Shown here: piece after piece, positions 8,431 through 17,088 of the stretch | Layout: every line of letters begins with the position of its first letter | Position numbering within the stretch: position 1 is the first letter of the stretch | DNA from: Streptomyces sp. WM6378 | Lineage (GTDB): Bacteria > Actinomycetota > Actinomycetes > Streptomycetales > Streptomycetaceae | DNA length: 58,766 bases | Direction: 5' to 3' | NCBI RefSeq assembly: GCF_001279695.1 | Contig: NZ_LGDD01000305.1 | Location: 1-58,766 of the forward strand | Translations under genes and position numbers: made by a program | Notes under the pieces: model-generated | What the model was told of the DNA's origin: nothing | The model's database searches: none | The model's input: the letters and a program-made list of their open reading frames with translations, nothing else

Positions 8431-9090
8431 CTATCCCCCTGAAGTTCCTGTAGCGGGGCGAACCTCTACGGGCTGCGCAACGCAGTGGGGGTCGCCGAGT
8501 GCGCGGTGGGCCAACTCAAGAACCAGAGCGATGACTTGGGCATCATCAATGTCGTCGCCCTGCGAGATGAGGTCATCGAGCAGGCCGTCGGCGGCGTGGT
8601 ACATCATGCGGAAGGCCAGCTCGGTGTCGAGCGCCTGGAAGGCGCCGGCGTGGGTGCCCTGCTTGACGAAGTCGCACATGAGGTTGATGACGCGCTGATT
8701 GGCCTGCCGGCACAGCTCCAGGGCCTTGGCGTTGGCCGACCCATAGACGAGTCGGTGCAGTTCAGCATTTTTGAGGGCGTGCCCGACCAGCGCCGCCATC
8801 CCCCGGTCGATCGTGGGCCACCAGGCGTCCCCTTCGGCGAGGATGCTCTGCGCGGTGGTGACGATGGCGTCGACGTAGCGCTCCCACATCGCGCCCAGCA
8901 GATGGTCCTTGGACTCGAAATACAGATAGAAGGTGCCCTTGCCGATCTCGGCCGCGTCCGCGAGCTCAGAGATCGTGGCCCGCTCAAAGCCCGTGGTCCC
9001 GAAGACCTTCTCTCCCGCACGCAGGATGTCGTCTCTGCGGTCGTCGGGATTCTTGGTGACCCGCTTGCGTCGCGTCTTCGCCGTCGCCAT
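8431..9090 (-). CDS. TetR/AcrR-family transcriptional regulator
   Basis: The 219-residue protein has an N-terminal TetR DNA-binding domain: RRDDILRAGEKVFGTTGFER, then ISELADAAEIGKGTFYLYFE (helix-turn-helix about residues 40-60) and SKDHLLGAMWERY. A variable helical ligand domain follows. The ATG at 9090 has GGAGG spaced five bases upstream; the GTG two codons earlier overlaps this box. The gene is divergent from the MFS exporter, with two TGACCG palindromes between them (9148-9192). The usual model is repression of the exporter and itself, relieved by the pathway product or an intermediate. A similar palindrome upstream of the SARP gene (12199-12215) could extend its control. Confidence 0.85.
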   Translation of the reverse strand: MATAKTRRKRVTKNPDDRRDDILRAGEKVFGTTGFERATISELADAAEIGKGTFYLYFESKDHLLGAMWERYVDAIVTTAQSILAEGDAWWPTIDRGMAALVGHALKNAELHRLVYGSANAKALELCRQANQRVINLMCDFVKQGTHAGAFQALDTELAFRMMYHAADGLLDDLISQGDDIDDAQVIALVLELAHRALGDPHCVAQPVEVRPATGTSGG

Positions 9091-9147
9091 ACCCACCTCC
9101 GTCCGGACACCAGGCTACCCAGCATATCTGACGGAGTGGCCGATCCG

Positions 9148-9192
9148 TTGATTGACTGACCGACGGTCATTTGATTGACTGACCGTCGGCCA
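9148..9192. promoter_or_regulatory. Paired TetR-type operators in the tetR-MFS intergenic region
   Basis: The sequence TGACCGACGGTCA (9157-9169) is a perfect palindrome around a central base, and TGACCGTCGGCCA (9180-9192) is a one-mismatch copy 23 bp away. Both sit inside a 15-bp direct repeat TTGATTGACTGACCG (9148-9162 and 9171-9185). The location between divergent tetR and exporter genes fits TetR binding. Confidence 0.7.
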
Positions 9193-9246
9193 CTGATCGC
9201 GGCGCTTCGATCCCGCGATCCCGTCTACGAGAACCACGAGGACGAC

Positions 9247-10455
9247 ATGACAACGGAACGATTGGCGGCCTCCGTCAGCGGCACGGCCACCGTGAGCAGC
9301 CCGGCCCGCTTCTGGGCGACCGCGTACACGCTGCTGTTCCTTCTGACCGGCACAAACCTCCCCACCCCCCTGTACCGCGGATACCAGCAGTCCTTCGGGT
9401 TCTCGCCGCTCATGGTGACGCTGATCTTCGCGGTGTATGTGGCCTCGCTGATCCCCTCCCTCTTAATCGCGGGGCCGCTCTCGGACTCGATCGGACGCCG
9501 CAAGGTCCTGTTGCCGGCGGTGGTCCTGGCCGCGCTTGGCTCGCTGGCCTTCGCACTCGCCGAGAACGTCGCCTGGCTCTTCGGCGCCCGCCTCCTGCAA
9601 GGCCTGGCCGTCGGCGCTGCCTCCGGTGCGCTCACAGCGGCACTGAGCGAACTCGAACCGCACGGCGACCGCCGCCGGGCAGCCCTCGTATCGACCGTGG
9701 CCTCGGTCGGCGGGCTGGGCGCGGGGCCGCTGATCGCAGGGCTTCTCGCCCAGTACGCGCCGGCACCCCACGTGCTGCCGTTCGTCGTCGAGATCATCCT
9801 GTTGGTGCCCGCAGCCATCGCGATGGCCACCCTGCGCACCACCCGGCCCTCGACGAAGTGGCGTCCCCGGCGCCCCTCCATCCCGGCCACGATGCGCAGC
9901 GTGTTCGTCTCCAGCGGTACTGCCAGCTTCCTGGCCTTCACTGTGATCGGTCTCTTCCTCAGTCTGGTGCCGACGTACGTCACGAAACTGTCCGGCAGCG
10001 ACAATCTCGCCCTCGCCGGTGGTGCCGTCACCTTGATGCTTGCCTGCTCCGTGATCGCGCAGATCGTCGCCTCCGGCAAGGACGCCGTCGGCCTGCAGGT
10101 TGCCGGGCTCGCCCTGCTGGCCGTCGGGCTCGTGATGCTGGCTATTGCTGGCGGTGTCTCCTCGCTGCCCCTGCTGCTCGTCGCCACTGTCATCGGTGGA
10201 GTGGGCCAGGGCATGGCCTTCCTGGGGGGCATCACCGAGATCAATCGCGTCGCCCCCAAGGACCGCCATGCCGACGTACTGTCGAGCTACTACGTCGTCA
10301 TCTACCTGGGCGTCGGCGTTCCCGTCATCGGCGTCGGGTTCCTGGCTGCGGCGACTGGCCTGCTCGAAGCCGTCCAGCTGTTCGCTGCCGTCGTGGCTGC
10401 CCTCTGCCTGATCGACCTTGCGATCCTGGCCCGCAGTCGACGCCAGCGCATCTGA
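9247..10455 (+). CDS. MFS transporter, probable product efflux (VlmF-like role)
   Basis: The 402-residue protein has about twelve hydrophobic segments. The MFS signature between helices 2 and 3 is seen as AGPLSDSIGRRKVLLP (about residue 76-91), and a LLQGLAVGAASGAL helix-4 motif follows. The likely function is proton-driven export and self-resistance, as proposed for VlmF in valanimycin producers. The ATG at 9247 has a GAGGAC box upstream; an extension to 9175 would run through the TetR operator region. A TTA codon at 9463-9465 is in frame, tying its expression to the bldA tRNA. It is followed after 51 nt by the DinB-like gene, probably in one transcript. Confidence 0.85.
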   Translation: MTTERLAASVSGTATVSSPARFWATAYTLLFLLTGTNLPTPLYRGYQQSFGFSPLMVTLIFAVYVASLIPSLLIAGPLSDSIGRRKVLLPAVVLAALGSLAFALAENVAWLFGARLLQGLAVGAASGALTAALSELEPHGDRRRAALVSTVASVGGLGAGPLIAGLLAQYAPAPHVLPFVVEIILLVPAAIAMATLRTTRPSTKWRPRRPSIPATMRSVFVSSGTASFLAFTVIGLFLSLVPTYVTKLSGSDNLALAGGAVTLMLACSVIAQIVASGKDAVGLQVAGLALLAVGLVMLAIAGGVSSLPLLLVATVIGGVGQGMAFLGGITEINRVAPKDRHADVLSSYYVVIYLGVGVPVIGVGFLAAATGLLEAVQLFAAVVAALCLIDLAILARSRRQRI

Positions 10456-10506
10456 TCCGTTCCACCTTTATTCCCCGTCCCAGACACCTACACAACGGAT
10501 GAACCC

Positions 10507-10983
10507 ATGGACGTCACCGAACTCACCGCCGCCTACCGTCAGTTGCTAGTCGCCGCCGAAGCCATTTCGGCCGACACGCCCCTCGACGCCGAGACGCGCG
10601 ACGATGTCGACTGGCGGCTGTGCCACATCGCACTGGCCGACAGGATCATCGCCAATGCCGCCCGAGAGCAGCTCAGCGGCCACACTGCAGTCGTTGATAA
10701 CCAGCCCTCGATGGACCCCGACAGGATCGCCTCGATGATCAGCACATCGACGCACCCGCAGCGCATCGACAACGTGCGCCGCAACTGGGCCGAGTTGCGC
10801 ACTCTCATCGAGACGTACTCCTCACTGGACGCCCAGGCACAACTCAAACTGCGCATGCACGACCGCAACGGGGAGTACGTGAGCGACTCGGTGATGTCCT
10901 GGGCGACACTGATCGAGATGCGCACACGCCAACACATTCCTGGCCATCAGGCGGCGCTCGCCAACGCCCTGCCAACGCTGTAG
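10507..10983 (+). CDS. DinB-like four-helix-bundle protein
   Basis: The 158-residue helical protein has DVDWRLCHIALADRIIANAA near residue 36 and HIPGHQAALANAL near the C-terminus, the spaced histidines expected of DinB/mycothiol-maleylpyruvate-isomerase-type metal sites. Members of this fold act as thiol-dependent transferases or isomerases, often in detoxification. It follows the exporter and could protect against the reactive azoxy/hydrazine product or act in tailoring. Specific function is unknown. A strong hairpin closes the transcript. Confidence 0.55.
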   Translation: MDVTELTAAYRQLLVAAEAISADTPLDAETRDDVDWRLCHIALADRIIANAAREQLSGHTAVVDNQPSMDPDRIASMISTSTHPQRIDNVRRNWAELRTLIETYSSLDAQAQLKLRMHDRNGEYVSDSVMSWATLIEMRTRQHIPGHQAALANALPTL

Positions 10984-11030
10984 GACAGCCAGGTCAGGAA
11001 CCGGCGAGTTCTCCACGCACCCGCCACAAT

Positions 11031-11075
11031 GTCCCGGGCTCCGCACAGGAGATCCGTCCGTGCGGAGCCCGGGAC
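11031..11075. terminator. Terminator between DinB-like and SARP genes
   Basis: A perfect 16-bp inverted repeat (11031-11046 with 11060-11075) with a 13-nt loop lies between the convergent genes ending at 10983 and 11103. Confidence 0.85.
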
Positions 11076-11102
11076 TACCCGAACAAACCAAGCCACCCCA
11101 GT

Positions 11103-11924
11103 TCAGTACCGCGTGGGCTGGCGTGTGAGGGTCCGGCGTGAACTCGGACCAAGCACGGAGCTCCAGTGGAGGGCAGGATCCTGCTCCAGGACCGCACGCT
11201 CGTAGGCCTGCATGGCGGGCGAAGGCAGCAGGCCGAGTTCGTCGGCCAGCCGTGCGCTCAGATCGCGATACACCTGCAGGGCCTCAGTCTGGCGGCCGGC
11301 CCGGTAGAGGGCAACCATCAGCTGCTGATGCATCCGCTCTTGGTAAGGGTTCGAGATCAGGTGATCACGCAGTTCCGGAATGACGTGCTGATACCTTGCG
11401 CCCTCTAATTCGCAGTCGAAGAGCCGTTCTTGAAGTGCCAGCCGCGCTTCTTCGTAACGTGCAGCGGCCGCCTTGCAGAACAGCCCGCCAACCGGCCCAC
11501 CGAAGAGGGGACCGTCCCACAGGGCCAGCACACGCCTGATCTCGGAGGAGGTCTCGGCAGGCGGACTGTCAGGGGCGTCCTTGAGACGTTCGTAGCCCCG
11601 GATGAACGCGAGAGCATCGAGTTGCTCCTCCCCGAGGACAAGTCGGTAGCCTCGGGGGTGGGTTACCAAGCGGGATGCTCCGGAGTCCTGTTCCAACTCG
11701 GCGAGCTTCCGTCGCAGCCGGCTTATGTGCGCCTGCACGGCATTCTCCACGCCGTCGGGAGGCTCGCTCCCCCACACCTCATCAATGATCGTCTTCGTCG
11801 GCACCAGATGTCCTTCGCTGACCAAAAATGTGGCCAGTAGCGCACGTTGAAGGGTTCCTTTGGGGCGGACTGTGCAGTCTGCGGCCTGGATCTCGATCTT
11901 TCCAAGGATCTGAAACTTCAGCAT
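11103..11924 (-). CDS. SARP-family pathway activator (VlmI-like role)
   Basis: The 273-residue protein has an OmpR-type winged helix at the N-terminus (MLKFQILGKIEI, then RALLATFLVSEGHLVPTKTI and VQAHISRLRRKLAE) followed by a bacterial transcriptional activation domain (about residues 95-245, with ERMHQQLMVALYRAGRQTEA and LADELGLLPSPAM). This is the compact SARP layout. SARPs activate antibiotic genes by binding heptamers at 11-bp spacing, and such a site is present at 1554-1582. A TTA codon (11406-11408, the Leu in CELEGA) places the activator under bldA control. The ATG at 11924 has a GGAG box upstream; an in-frame extension to 11999 lacks a site. A palindrome sits 275 bp upstream. Confidence 0.85.
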   Translation of the reverse strand: MLKFQILGKIEIQAADCTVRPKGTLQRALLATFLVSEGHLVPTKTIIDEVWGSEPPDGVENAVQAHISRLRRKLAELEQDSGASRLVTHPRGYRLVLGEEQLDALAFIRGYERLKDAPDSPPAETSSEIRRVLALWDGPLFGGPVGGLFCKAAAARYEEARLALQERLFDCELEGARYQHVIPELRDHLISNPYQERMHQQLMVALYRAGRQTEALQVYRDLSARLADELGLLPSPAMQAYERAVLEQDPALHWSSVLGPSSRRTLTRQPTRY

Positions 11925-12198
11925 CACGGCTCCGAATGGAAGAAGGGCTGTGGGGCGCTCCTCGACTGCGGGAGCTGCTCGGCAGAGAGCGGACGGCACT
12001 GTGCGCTCGTGCTCGAGAGGGCATGACAGTCACTGTGTTGAGGGGGCGGGAGGGCAGGGCCGACGGTGGAGGGATGGGCACTCAGAAGTCGGAGGCGGTG
12101 AGGGGGCTCGCTCTGCTGCGTTCGGCAGCTCACGAGGGCTCATGAAAGGAGCCTTGCCGTCAGCCGGAACACCCAAGAGATGGGGCCCATTGCACATT

Positions 12199-12215
12199 TG
12201 ACCGACCGTCGGTCA
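12199..12215. promoter_or_regulatory. 17-bp perfect palindrome upstream of the SARP gene
   Basis: TGACCGACCGTCGGTCA is a perfect inverted repeat around a central C. It shares TGACCG/CGGTCA half-sites with the operators beside tetR, suggesting that the cluster TetR protein or a related repressor controls SARP expression. It is the only such site I see in the 12-kb to 13.5-kb gap. Confidence 0.55.
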
Positions 12216-13545
12216 TGAAATGCTCACATAGGCCCGCCCTTGGGTCAACAATCATCGGCGAAGAGTAATCTTCAGGACGGGCAACAGGGCTGAGACTATT
12301 GGGCAGCCGGATTTGACCGCGGCGACGAGCGGCCACTTTGAAGGAGAGACCGAGCTCGGCGAGGAGGACAGCGACCGGGGGCGCCGCCAGCCTTCCTTGC
12401 GGCCTCAGGTCGGCTGCACGCAAGGCGTTCAGCGCATCGCACACGACGGCATATCGCCGACCAGTGCCCTGCTGGAGGACTGGGGGCTGTTCTGGTCAGC
12501 CCGACGGCGCCCCCTCGAGCGATGGCATCACATCAGCACCACCGTTCCACAGATCCACCCACTCGCAAGAGAGAGGGCGCCGGGACGCTACCTCCCGGCC
12601 ACAGCGAAACGGTGCGTTGAACCCACGACATCCTTGTCTCGCCGGCCTGTGGGCCCATCCACCGAAGACAGCTGAACACACATCAGACGCGATCGCCCTC
12701 AGAGTTCCTGCGAACTGCGAAACGGGTGCCTGATCCGGCATTTCCCCGCGTGCCCGGAATTCGGCAAGGGCCCATATCGACTTCCCGGCAGTCACACTCG
12801 CCAGCTCCAACCTGTACCCCTGCAGCACAATCGGGTTTCCCCGGGCTCGCCGCTGGAGCGAAAGGCAGGAGTATCTAGCCGGTACACAGGCCGGCAGATC
12901 AGTTCTATTTCGGCGATAGCAGCGCAAAGGTCCCCCCGTTTCTGACGCAACGCACACTGCCCGTAAGGCACTGCGGCTAAACCGGCTCCGCCTGGCACGA
13001 CGGCCGCAACCTGACTGATCTCACGGGGCTCCGGCGCCGGCCGCATGTCATGGCGGACCGCGTTCGGCCTGGCATTTACTTATGACTGAAGAACAGGGAC
13101 TAGGACCTCTCGCGGTGTGCGCGAAGTCATCGACTCGCCTTATCTCAGTAGTCAGCTACGAACCGTCTGGTATTCAAGGTGCCATCAATCGGCGACGCTA
13201 TGTCAGCGGTCGATGTGGTGTCAACGTATCAACTTCAGCGAACAGGGGAACCTGTCGTGAAACAGTCGGCTGCCCTTCCCCCACCTCACCTCTCCAACCT
13301 GGGATTTCGGGGTGTGCGGAGGCGCGAGGAGCTCGCTCGCCCGCCACGCACGGCTGCGCCTCAAGGCCGGGACTGGCTTGATCTGCATCCAGACCTGTTC
13401 ACGCCAGCGGGGGCGAGATCTTGTCATTGTCAGCGAGACTAAATGGCCGCTTGCCAGGTGGGGTTGATCGTGGCAGTAATGGGGAAGCGCTTCCAGGTGT
13501 TCGGCGGTGCCTCAAGTGCACGGTTTCTCTAGGTAAGGACGATGC
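12216..13545. other. Gene-poor interval between SARP and XRE genes
   Basis: About 1.3 kb without a convincing gene. Short open frames exist on both strands but lack ribosome sites, domain-like composition or steady third-position GC. Base composition is lower in GC near 13.05-13.25 kb. It probably marks the right boundary of the azoxy cluster. Confidence 0.5.
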
Positions 13546-14022
13546 ATGAGCAGCAGATCAGCACCACATGAGCCGAGTCGACGCTTGCTGAACCAGCTTG
13601 ATGAGCGACTCCAGGGGCTGATTGCCACCATCTACCCAGACGAGCGCAAACGCCCTGGCTACGCCAAGCTGGCTGAGGATATACGCGCGACGACGGGAGG
13701 CTCGATCTCGGGTACGTACCTGTGGGAGCTGGCTACCGGCAAAAAGCGCAACGTAACTCTGCAGCAATTGGCGGTGCTCTCCGAGTACTTTGGCGTGCCA
13801 CCGGAGTACTTCCTCAACGATGAGGTGGCCAAACGCGTAAATGATCAGCTGGCTCTGGCCGCAGCCTTGCGTGATACGCGGATCCGCAATATTGCACTCA
13901 GGGCTGAAGGACTCTCTGCTGCCAGCCTTGACGCGCTGCTCGCCATGGTGAACGCCGCGCGCCAAGTACAGAACCTGACGGATACACACGACCGTGACGG
14001 GCGAAGCGGGGCGGGTGGTTAG
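13546..14022 (+). CDS. XRE-family helix-turn-helix regulator
   Basis: The 158-residue protein has an N-terminal XRE-like HTH (about residues 35-90): GYAKLAEDIRATTGGSISGT, then YLWELATGKKRNVTLQQLAV and EYFGVPPEYFLND. The C-terminus is helical. An AAGGAC box precedes the ATG at 13546. It is followed by an ImmA/IrrE-type metallopeptidase gene and a membrane protein gene. XRE plus ImmA pairs work as a repressor and its inactivating protease in mobile elements and stress circuits, which is the likely arrangement here. The target genes are unknown. Confidence 0.8.
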   Translation: MSSRSAPHEPSRRLLNQLDERLQGLIATIYPDERKRPGYAKLAEDIRATTGGSISGTYLWELATGKKRNVTLQQLAVLSEYFGVPPEYFLNDEVAKRVNDQLALAAALRDTRIRNIALRAEGLSAASLDALLAMVNAARQVQNLTDTHDRDGRSGAGG

Positions 14023-14130
14023 GACATCGGATGTTGCCAACGAATAAAAAAGCTCGTGAAATGCAGTCCCGGTGGCATTCGCTCGCACGCCTACCGCCGC
14101 TGCCCGAGAAGGGACGTAACGGAATTACTC

Positions 14131-14652
14131 ATGCCGTACGGACACTTAACCCTGCGTCGACGCTGCCAATCGAAGCTCAAACAGTTCAGCCTTCCTTACC
14201 CGTTCTCCATACCGGCACTCCTCCATCATCTGGCAGACCTGCGCGGGAGACCCCTGCATCTTCACTCGTTGCCACCAAACGCAGCCATTGCGGGAGCCTG
14301 CGGCCTACTGCTCGAAACTGCGACCGATGACCACATCTTTTACGAACAGCGAACAGCCCGGCTCCATCAAGAGCACATCATCCTGCACGAAGTCGGTCAT
14401 CTTCTCTTTGGTCATCAGGCAGTCAATATCGAGAACGATGCAGACCGAAGCATGCTGCTTCCCGATCTCGATCCGCGATTGATTCAGCGCCTGCTCGCAC
14501 GCACAAACTACGGTACGCGCCAGGAGCGGGAAGCCGAGATGCTGGCCAGCTTGATACGCATGAGCGCGGGGCAACCCGGAGGGACACAACCAGGCGACAC
14601 TCTGGGGCGACTGGAAGCAGCATTAGGCGTAAGTGGCCGGCATGACGGCTGA
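14131..14652 (+). CDS. ImmA/IrrE-family metallopeptidase
   Basis: The 173-residue protein carries the zinc-protease HExxH motif in HEVGHLLFGH (about residue 88-97), with the downstream EREAEMLASLI helix supplying the third ligand (Glu), as in ImmA/IrrE proteases that cleave XRE repressors. The ATG at 14131 has GGAA upstream; an in-frame GTG at 14056 would add 25 residues of non-domain-like sequence. A TTA codon lies at 14623-14625 near the 3' end, suggesting bldA dependence. The gene overlaps the following membrane protein gene by 11 nt, indicating a translationally coupled module. Confidence 0.8.
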   Translation: MPYGHLTLRRRCQSKLKQFSLPYPFSIPALLHHLADLRGRPLHLHSLPPNAAIAGACGLLLETATDDHIFYEQRTARLHQEHIILHEVGHLLFGHQAVNIENDADRSMLLPDLDPRLIQRLLARTNYGTRQEREAEMLASLIRMSAGQPGGTQPGDTLGRLEAALGVSGRHDG

Positions 14653-15799
14653 GCTCAGAGATCTCGGAGAGTGGCTGAGCGAACCCAGCGTCATTGTCCT
14701 GTGCGTAGCCGTACTCCTGCGCTCGCCTGCCGCAGTCCGCTGTCAACAGCAGCGCGGCATCTGGCTCGCAGCCGCCTCCGCAGCATTGGCGATGCTACTG
14801 AACCTGCCGTCTCTGACCGCCTTCGCCCTGCACCATGGCATCTTGCCCCATTGCATCCCGTTGGCGAAGAACCTTCTCGGTGTCGTGTCCGCAGATGCCG
14901 TTCTGTACTTCATTGCGTCATCTACCGTCACCAACCGTCTACTGACAACAGTGTTGTGGTTCACCACTGTCTTCGTGACTCCGACTCTCCTGATCTTGGC
15001 CATGGTGGCGGGCCATGGCCCACAACCCGGAATCCCTGATACCTCCGATCCGCTCCCCTCGCTTGCCTACTGGCTCGTTCTGATGTCAACCCACCTCATC
15101 ACCAACACGCTATGTGTCTATGTGTGTTGGCAGTACAGTGGGCGCGCAAAGGCTCGGCCGCTTTCTGCAAGTCTGCGACTGTTCGCCCTGGGAACGAGCT
15201 GCGCCAGCCTCTACTGGATCGCACTTCTGATACATCTCACCATGGGATTCAACTGGCCGGTACCATACATGCCGCTACTTATGAGCATGCACGGCCTGTT
15301 GCGGGCAGCGGCCATCCTCACTCCCCTATTGCTGGCAGTGCAGGGTGCCGCATCAGACGTCAAAACCGCCTGGAAGTTGTGGCCTCTGTGGCGCGACCTG
15401 GTGAAGTCCGTCCCACACGTTGCTCTGACCAGCCCCCGTACTCGCATACGTGACCTTCTCTGGCCCGGGGTGCCTCGCAAACTGATCGTGTACCGAAAAG
15501 TCATTGAAGCCCGCGACGCAATCCTGGTCCTCAGCGACTACATCGGACCTGGTGTCCCCAGCAGGGCACGCAGCCACCTGGCCGAAGCGGCCATTCCGGA
15601 GCCGAACGTAGATGCTGCGGTTCTGGCCTGTGTTATCAGAGACGCCCAACAGGCAAAAATTAGAGGAGAGTCCCCGCAACCTCACGAAACAAATCTCTTC
15701 ATCAGTGGCAGCGGGGATCTTGCGAGCGAGAAAGTGTTCCTCCTAGAGCTGGCGCGAGCCTACGACTCGACAGCCGTCCACAGCTTCACAACCAGGTAA
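14642..15799 (+). CDS. MAB_1171c-like (DUF6545) membrane protein
   Basis: The 385-residue protein has about seven hydrophobic segments in its first 240 residues, then a cytosolic domain containing WKLWPLWRDLVKSVP and KLIVYRKVIEARDAILVLSD. This layout matches the MAB_1171c-type putative transporter family that in actinobacteria often follows XRE and ImmA/IrrE genes. The function of the family is not established; a membrane sensor feeding the protease-repressor pair is my inference. The ATG at 14642 overlaps the end of the peptidase gene. Confidence 0.65.
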   Translation: MTAELRDLGEWLSEPSVIVLCVAVLLRSPAAVRCQQQRGIWLAAASAALAMLLNLPSLTAFALHHGILPHCIPLAKNLLGVVSADAVLYFIASSTVTNRLLTTVLWFTTVFVTPTLLILAMVAGHGPQPGIPDTSDPLPSLAYWLVLMSTHLITNTLCVYVCWQYSGRAKARPLSASLRLFALGTSCASLYWIALLIHLTMGFNWPVPYMPLLMSMHGLLRAAAILTPLLLAVQGAASDVKTAWKLWPLWRDLVKSVPHVALTSPRTRIRDLLWPGVPRKLIVYRKVIEARDAILVLSDYIGPGVPSRARSHLAEAAIPEPNVDAAVLACVIRDAQQAKIRGESPQPHETNLFISGSGDLASEKVFLLELARAYDSTAVHSFTTR

Positions 15800-15801
15800 G
15801 G

Positions 15802-16620
15802 TCAGCGGCTTCCGACTCGGGGCTCAAGATGAAAGTCGAACGCCGCAGTCCCAGGGTCGAGCGCTGTCACACCACCGTCCACCGTGAGTACCGCCCCGTT
15901 GACGAACGATGCGGCGGGCGAGAGCAGCCAGCTGACAGCTTCAGCGACCTCGCGGGCCTCGCCCGGGCGTCCCGCTGGAATGAGCAACGTCGCTTCCTCG
16001 TACGCCGCGTCGACTCCCCCGCCCAGGCGTCCCGACTCCTCGGCGAAGCGGGCCATGCGGCGGTCGGCCATCTCGGTGCGTACCCAGCTAGGACACACGG
16101 TGTTGGCTCGCAGACCCGCACGGCCGTAGTCGACCGCCAGCGACCGGCACAATTGCAGCAGGGCGGCCTTGGACGTGGCATAGGCCGCGTTGCCGGGCCC
16201 GTTGCGGAGCGCGGACACCGAGGCCACCGCGACTACCGCGCCGCGGGCCTCAAGCAGGTGCGGGAGCGCTGCACGCAACAGTCGGAAAGGGCCCGTCAGG
16301 TTGGTCTCGAGCACCATTTCCCATGTCTCATCCGACAGGTCCCCCACTGCCCCACCGCGTCCGACGCCTGCGTTCAGGACCAGGCCATCCAGCCGACCGT
16401 AGGTGGCCATCGTGGTCGTGACCAAGTCCTGGACATCATCAAGGTCTGTGACATCACCGGGATGAGCCAAGGCCCCGATCTCGGAGGCAACTTGGTGCAG
16501 CGGCTCCGGCCTCCGGCCGAAAATAACAACATTGTGCCCGCCGGCTCGCAGCAACCGGGCGGTCTCAGCGCCGATTCCAGACCCCCCGCCGGTAACGATG
16601 AAAACTCGCTCCCCTGCCAT
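15802..16620 (-). CDS. Short-chain dehydrogenase/reductase
   Basis: The 272-residue classical SDR has TGGGSGIG (cofactor-binding TGxxxGxG, residues 10-17), the NAG motif in LVLNAGVG, catalytic Ser in VASVSALRNG, YATSK with catalytic Tyr and Lys, and the ending GAVLTVDGGVTAL. An NAD(P)(H)-dependent alcohol/ketone oxidoreductase is expected; the substrate is unknown. The ATG at 16620 has GAGGAG ten bases upstream, so the in-frame extension to 16758 is rejected. It converges on the membrane protein gene with only 2 nt between stops. Its link to the azoxy cluster is doubtful. Confidence 0.85.
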   Translation of the reverse strand: MAGERVFIVTGGGSGIGAETARLLRAGGHNVVIFGRRPEPLHQVASEIGALAHPGDVTDLDDVQDLVTTTMATYGRLDGLVLNAGVGRGGAVGDLSDETWEMVLETNLTGPFRLLRAALPHLLEARGAVVAVASVSALRNGPGNAAYATSKAALLQLCRSLAVDYGRAGLRANTVCPSWVRTEMADRRMARFAEESGRLGGGVDAAYEEATLLIPAGRPGEAREVAEAVSWLLSPAASFVNGAVLTVDGGVTALDPGTAAFDFHLEPRVGSR

Positions 16621-17088
16621 GGACTTGATCTCCTCACCACTCGGAAACATGGGACAAGATCCTATGCAAGGCCGTAGAACCCGGCTGACCAGCGCGCTTG
16701 GTAGCGTCGGCATCTGGCCGGTTGTGCCACTGACAGGAATCAACGATCGCTCGAACACTTCCGGGGCGCAGCCGATGAAGGCACGGGCGTGCGCCCCTGA
16801 CCGCCTTGGGTCGACTCAGCCAAACACTGTCCTAAAATTAACCCGGCGAGGATTCGTGGGCACCTGTCAGGCTGTGTCTCGCGTAGGCCCGTCCAAATGC
16901 GGCTTCTGCCCTCCTGGTCAGTGCAGCCACCGCAGCGTCTACAGGCGACTGGTTGATCCCCCCCTGAAAGCGTCCCGCGCGCCCTGACCGCCGCCTGTGA
17001 CGGGAACATCTTCATCAGCGACTGACCGAGGTGGAGCGGTGGCTGGTGCAGGCGATGGAGGTGTTGCTGCCCGCCACCGAGGCCCTGG
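16621..17088. other. No gene seen
   Basis: A 470-nt interval upstream of the SDR gene and downstream of a decayed serine hydrolase. I see no supported coding frame, only the promoter region expected for the SDR. Confidence 0.4.

Noticed and set aside
12313..12957. Open frames on both strands between SARP and XRE genes
   Set aside because: No ribosome sites, no domain-like features and irregular codon bias.
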